Source of the DNA: Levilactobacillus andaensis
Lineage (GTDB): Bacteria > Bacillota > Bacilli > Lactobacillales > Lactobacillaceae
NCBI RefSeq assembly: GCF_016861695.1
Contig: NZ_BOLP01000014.1
Coordinates: forward strand, 1 to 64,000
Reading direction: 5' to 3'
Length of the DNA: 64,000 nt
Below are positions 60,066-64,000 of this stretch, one piece after another. A program made the translations under genes and the position numbers. The notes beneath the pieces were generated by a model. The model saw only the letters and a program-made list of their open reading frames with translations. It had not been told where the DNA came from and did not search any database. The stretch's first letter is position 1. Every line of letters starts with the position of its first letter.

Positions 60066-60973
60066 TGACGACATTCGAATGGGTCGTGGACGGTGAGAGC
60101 CCAGTCCACGTGCGAACCGTTTTAATGGCGCATGGCGTGACCCGGACGTTTTTAAAGCAAGTCAAGTTTCACGGTGGCGTGGTCACACTGGATGGTGAAG
60201 AAGTCCGGGTGGTCGCGATGGCGCATCCAGGGCAGCGAGTGGGGCTACAGCTTCCACCAGAGCCAGCTAATGACCATGTGGCGGTTTCGATGCGGCCGCT
60301 GGACATTTTATATGAAGACGAACACTTTCTCGTGGTCAATAAGCCAGCAGGGATGGCGTCTGTGCCGTCCCACCTGTATCCAGATGATACGTTAGCCAAT
60401 CGTGTTAAGGGCCATCTCATCGCGATTAAGGCGCCTAGTGCTGTGACCCACATCGTGACCCGGTTGGATCGAGAGACTAGCGGAGCGGTACTGTTTGCGA
60501 AACATCACTTTGCGCATTCAATTTTGGATAAGCAGTTAAAAAATGGTGAGCTGGACAAGCGGTATGTGGCGGTGGCCAGTGGTCAGGTCACACCGACCCA
60601 TCAGGTGATTCAAGCGCCAATTGGGCGGGCAGAAGGGTCGTTTATCAAGCGGACCGTTCGTGCAGACGGGCGCCAAGCCAAAACCGAGCTATGGGTGCGT
60701 GCCCGATCCGCAACGGCTAGCTTACTAGCGGTCAAATTGCATACGGGACGGACCCATCAGATCCGGGTGCACTGTGAGTCAATCGGGAATTCGCTACTGG
60801 GTGACTGGTTGTATGGCACTCAGACCGATCCCTGGATTCATCGGCAGGCGTTGCATTGTGCGCGGGTCAGCTTCTATCAGCCCTTCTTAGGGCGATGGAT
60901 CACCTGTTATGCCCCGTTGCCAGCAGATATGGCATTAGTTATTGAAAAAGAAATTATGGGAAGCCATGACTGA
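60065..60973 (+). CDS. RluA-family pseudouridine synthase
   Basis: 302 aa. N-terminal S4-like part (residues about 12-65), then the catalytic domain with VVNKPAGMASVPS near 94 and catalytic Asp in THIVTRLDRETSGAVLF near 137; GRTHQIRVHC near 232 and GDWLYG near 252. Position as yjbO. ATG 60065 is preferred over GTG 60062; both are translationally coupled to nadK. The terminator hairpin begins before its stop codon. Confidence 0.94.
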   Translation: MTTFEWVVDGESPVHVRTVLMAHGVTRTFLKQVKFHGGVVTLDGEEVRVVAMAHPGQRVGLQLPPEPANDHVAVSMRPLDILYEDEHFLVVNKPAGMASVPSHLYPDDTLANRVKGHLIAIKAPSAVTHIVTRLDRETSGAVLFAKHHFAHSILDKQLKNGELDKRYVAVASGQVTPTHQVIQAPIGRAEGSFIKRTVRADGRQAKTELWVRARSATASLLAVKLHTGRTHQIRVHCESIGNSLLGDWLYGTQTDPWIHRQALHCARVSFYQPFLGRWITCYAPLPADMALVIEKEIMGSHD

Positions 60974-60993
60974 TCATTAGCCGTGGCTTTTTT
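60961..60993 (+). terminator. Terminator of the relQ operon
   Basis: AAGCCATG/CGTGGCTT followed by TTTTT. The 5' arm includes the last codons of the gene. Confidence 0.8.
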
Positions 60994-61132
60994 CGTGCGA
61001 CAAAATAATTGCCCCGTGATTCAGTCGGGTTAAGCATCTGCTATAGACCTAAAGGCTGAAAGTATCCAAATACTGTTTAAGCCCGGTATAACAAAGATAT
61101 TACCGTAAAAATTAGGCAACTCAGTTCATTCT

Positions 61133-61183
61133 TCGCCTTACCGGCCGCCAGATATGGGCTGGAACGGTGCGGACACAACTTGA
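61133..61183 (+). repeat. Repeat A, truncated (A6)
   Basis: First 51 nt only (TCGCCTTACCGGCCGCCAG to GACACAACTTGA). The break falls inside the first arm. Past this point base composition drops sharply towards AT. Confidence 0.8.
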
Positions 61184-61893
61184 CCCTCAGTTTTCCTTTT
61201 GAATTGACTAAGATGATGAGGAAGATAGCCCTGAATTGGGCGAAAATCCTTACTTTTTAGTCCCATAAACTGGGAAATTTAGTCGTAATGAGAGCGCAAT
61301 CAATGATGAATTTGTTGTTACATACGGGCCCTGATGTAACGATAATTTTTCCGAATCTTAAAATGGACTAAAAATTAGGTTGACTTTTTGATTGGAGTTG
61401 TTCTGAGGAACCGATTGCACAGATTACCGATTTTGGCTAAAAGAAAAATTATAAAGATAATTATGACCGATGTGAACCAGTCAGGTGAGTTTGTTTAGTT
61501 GAGATTATTTTCTAAAATTTGCTGAGTAATAGATTTTACTAAACTTACTATAAGTGGATAAACAGTTGAAAATACTGATATATCAATAACTGTAACTGCT
61601 GGACACACAAAATAAAAGCTAAATACGGATAACACTAATACTGATAAAAGTTGGAACGTGTTTTTAACAAAAATGTACATAAAAAGCTAATCAATTTCAT
61701 AATAAAACAATTCACTTTGAATCTAGTTCTATCTTTTAAATAGTGTGCACGGTTGAGTTGTGCTAAAATAATCTTTAATGAAAAATCTATTTATAGGGTG
61801 TCTACTTTCAGGGGCAATCAATCATAGATTTTAATCTTTTACGATAAAAAGTTAACCAATAGGATTAACAATCAAAAAGGGGACGTGTTAAAA
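61184..61893. other. AT-rich leader region upstream of the adhesin gene
   Basis: 710 nt, clearly lower in GC than the surrounding genes. A 61-codon hydrophobic frame on the minus strand (61495-61680) has no ribosome site. TAAAAT near 61764 could be a -10 for the adhesin. No RNA structure or known regulatory motif recognised. Confidence 0.5.
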
Positions 61894-64000
61894 GTGAAGT
61901 TCATGCGGCATCAAGCTTTTAATGGCGATCCTAAACTGCGGTATAAGATGTTTAAGGCAGGCAAGAAGTGGGTCTTTGCTGCTTTAGCGTCATTTACGCT
62001 CTTAGGTACGGGAAGTCTGACAGTCAAGGCGGATTCTTCAAACCAGACTGACGGATCTTCCAGTGATGGGAGCACGAGCGAATCCTCGGCAAGCGGGTCA
62101 AGTGCGTCCTCGGTGGCGTTACGGACCAGTGAGTCAACTTCCAGTGCAGCCTCATCTTCCGCCAGTTCAGCAACACCAACAACGTTAGCAAATTCAGCGA
62201 CGAGTTCTTCAACCGCTAGTGTAGCAGCGAAGAGCAGTTCAGCGTCTCAATCTTCGGCGGCCGGAAGCTCACAGAGCAGTTCGGCGGCCATTTCAGCATC
62301 TTCTGCTAGCTCAACAGCTAGTTTGTCCGCAAGCTCCTCGGCCAGTTCAACTGCTAGCTCATCTGCAGCACCTGCTACCAGCTTCTCAGCTAGTTCAGCT
62401 GTCGGGGGTGCGGTGAAAAAAACGGCATCCGGAACATCAAACAATAGTGCGGCTAGTTCTTCTATTAGCAGTACGGCTAATAGTACGGCCGAAGTGTCAT
62501 CAATGAAGCGGGCTACCTATAGCCGAGCATCATTACTGCGGCTAGCAGCGGTTACGCCAACAGCAACGGCGACCAGTGCAAGGGCAACCGCAGTGTCAGC
62601 AGTTGCTGCGGCAGCGCTTGCTTCTAGTGCTGCCAGTAGCTACGCGGCGTTAGTGAATACGACGACGGTTCAGACAGCGGTCAGTGCCGTCCAGAGTGCC
62701 TACCGAGAGACATCGCAGGCTGAGGACTTTGCCCAATACTATAGTAGTTTGGCGAACTCCTATGCAGCGGCGGTCGGAAGTAGTGTGGGTGACGTCACCG
62801 ATTTAGATGCGCACGCATCCAGTGCCACTAGTTTAGCGACCTCTTATGCAGTCAGTGCGGTGTCCTATGCCAGTCTGACTTCCAGTGCAGCTAATGCGGC
62901 CTCCAGTGCGGCAGCTGCCGGTTTGGTCGCCATGGTCAGCAGTGCCAATGTCCTGACAGACTCGGGTGCCAAGACGGCAACGACTTTTGCTAATTATGCA
63001 GACGATGCTGTGAATGCTGTATTCGCGACGACGCAATTGGATCAAGACAACGATGCATTGACCAGCCTTTATACCGTAGTTGATAGTGCGGCCACGGTTG
63101 CTAACAATGCGGCAGTTTCCGCTGAAGCACTACAAGATAGTGCTTCAGCAGCCTTCCAAGCAGCTAGTTCCGCAGCGGCGACCGGTGACTTTGATACGGC
63201 CAGCTCAGCCTACGTGACAGCAACTAGTTTGGGGAGTCAGGCCGAGGTAATTGCTGAAACGGCAACCAATGCTTATTGGGCGGCTGATTCTGCAGCGAGT
63301 GCGGCAACGGCAACAGCTTTGACCGACATTGCTAGTTCGGCTGCGGTCGATGCAACTGCGGCGGCAACCGCAAATTCCACAGCAGCGAGTGCAGCTACAC
63401 AAGCAAGTAAATATACTGGGACCCAGTCTGCCAGTTACGCGGTAATCGCGTCATCAGCGGCAGCTACGGCGTCCAGCGCGGCCACAGTTGCTAGCACAGC
63501 TGCGGTTAATTTAGCGGCTGCAAAGACGGCGAAGAAAGCCACAATGTATGCGCAGGAGATTGCCTCGGCAGCGAATGCAGTGGCCGTCGCCGAATCAACG
63601 GCGACGAGTGCCGCCTTAATGGGATCGGAGTTTGATGCCACTCCCGTAAAAAATCAAAATACGAGTTCTACCGCAGCTAGTGCCACGATGACGGCGTCAA
63701 GTACAGTTTTGAATGCGGGTGGTAGCCTTACTTTAAGCCTTAGTGGAACGATTAATGCAGGGTCGACTACTGGAAATACAGTCACATACATGTATTCGAC
63801 GAATGGGTCAACTTGGTCAGCATGGGGAACGGATACAAAGGCTGCTAGCGGTGGCTTTGTGTCGTCAAGCGTTAGCAGTTCTAATACGCAGACCATCACT
63901 GCGGCCGGAACTTATTATTTCCAGGGTATCCTGACTGGGAAATACGGCCTTTTTATCACGTCACCGTATTCAGCGGGCTCAAATGTGATCACAGTTGTTG
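61894..64000 (+). CDS. Giant Ser/Ala-rich surface adhesin, 5' part (open at the window end)
   Basis: 702 codons without a stop up to the window edge. GTG 61894 is 11 nt after AAAAAGGGG; ATG 61903 is an alternative. Residues 16-30 (RYKMFKAGKKWVFAA) are a KxYKxGKxW-type signal, cleaved probably after VKA46. Residues about 47-195 are Ser/Ala/Thr low complexity, typical of glycosylated stalks. Residues about 205-585 are Ala-rich (roughly a third Ala) with spaced Ser/Tyr and few charges, helix-forming, with no obvious DNA repeat. From about 590 a beta-rich domain begins (TVLNAGGSLTLSLSG.., YMYSTNGSTWSAWG). The wall anchor must lie beyond the window. Role: adhesion or aggregation, exported possibly by an accessory Sec system. 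Confidence 0.88.
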   Translation, partial: MKFMRHQAFNGDPKLRYKMFKAGKKWVFAALASFTLLGTGSLTVKADSSNQTDGSSSDGSTSESSASGSSASSVALRTSESTSSAASSSASSATPTTLANSATSSSTASVAAKSSSASQSSAAGSSQSSSAAISASSASSTASLSASSSASSTASSSAAPATSFSASSAVGGAVKKTASGTSNNSAASSSISSTANSTAEVSSMKRATYSRASLLRLAAVTPTATATSARATAVSAVAAAALASSAASSYAALVNTTTVQTAVSAVQSAYRETSQAEDFAQYYSSLANSYAAAVGSSVGDVTDLDAHASSATSLATSYAVSAVSYASLTSSAANAASSAAAAGLVAMVSSANVLTDSGAKTATTFANYADDAVNAVFATTQLDQDNDALTSLYTVVDSAATVANNAAVSAEALQDSASAAFQAASSAAATGDFDTASSAYVTATSLGSQAEVIAETATNAYWAADSAASAATATALTDIASSAAVDATAAATANSTAASAATQASKYTGTQSASYAVIASSAAATASSAATVASTAAVNLAAAKTAKKATMYAQEIASAANAVAVAESTATSAALMGSEFDATPVKNQNTSSTAASATMTASSTVLNAGGSLTLSLSGTINAGSTTGNTVTYMYSTNGSTWSAWGTDTKAASGGFVSSSVSSSNTQTITAAGTYYFQGILTGKYGLFITSPYSAGSNVITVV

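Noticed and set aside
61495-61680. 61-codon hydrophobic minus-strand peptide
   Set aside because: Could be a small membrane toxin, but there is no ribosome site and no antitoxin RNA was seen opposite.

Overview
The window looks like a chromosomal segment of a Lactobacillales bacterium, most probably a Lactobacillaceae of the Levilactobacillus (L. brevis-like) type. Support: an SMK-box (SAM-III) leader on metK, a T-box with an Arg specifier on argS, tRNA genes without encoded CCA ends, a KxYKxGKxW-type secretion signal on a surface protein, a 14-TM DHA2 exporter, a GH65/beta-phosphoglucomutase pair, and an asnB / D-Asp ligase / aspartate racemase cluster that implies L-Lys-D-Asp(D-Asn) peptidoglycan rather than the meso-DAP type of L. 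plantarum. Genus assignment is inference.

Layout. 1-916: the end of a tRNA operon (Glu, Val, Asp, Phe, Tyr, Trp, His, Cys, Leu) with a terminator. 917-2392: an almost gene-free stretch with two related, covarying hairpins and one possible 56-aa peptide gene. 2.4-9.4 kb: secreted matrixin-like protease, YbjQ-family protein, unknowns, metK, MFS exporter, DUF960 protein. 9.8-16.6 kb: Cof-type phosphatase, deoxynucleoside kinase, pgmB plus a long GH65 phosphorylase behind a LacI-type operator, 2-hydroxyacid dehydrogenase. 16.6-21.5 kb: a candidate five-hairpin sRNA, CPBP protease, esterase, OhrR-like regulator, tRNA-Leu, second YbjQ-like gene, VanZ-like protein. 21.6-31.8 kb: UvrA2-type ABC protein, C69 dipeptidase, Crp/Fnr regulator, and the D-Asp crossbridge cluster. 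32-41.4 kb: YisL, RibD-like reductase, GW-repeat amidase, tRNA-Gly, T-box-argS, argR, class A PBP, YheA. 41.8-61 kb: a Bacillus-like conserved block: yhaO-yhaN-yhaM, prsA, yhaH, hit, ecsAB, ytmP-like, trmB, coiA, pepF, degV, spxH, relQ-nadK-rluD. 61.9 kb to the window end: the 5' part of a giant Ser/Ala-rich surface adhesin that is still open at the edge.

The most unusual content lies between the genes. Two families of structured repeats, called here A (about 170 nt) and B (about 190 nt), occur 7 and about 11 times. At five loci they form one composite module: A, a 90-110 nt non-conserved spacer, then B in the same orientation. In both families helices are kept by compensatory base changes between copies, so folded structure seems to be maintained. 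Most A copies lie just downstream of a co-oriented gene. The minus-strand sRNA candidate at 17.15-17.32 kb shows two hairpins with CCCCCA loops (possible Shine-Dalgarno binders) and its own terminator. All functional statements come from reading the sequence and from family knowledge; no database search or folding program was run.
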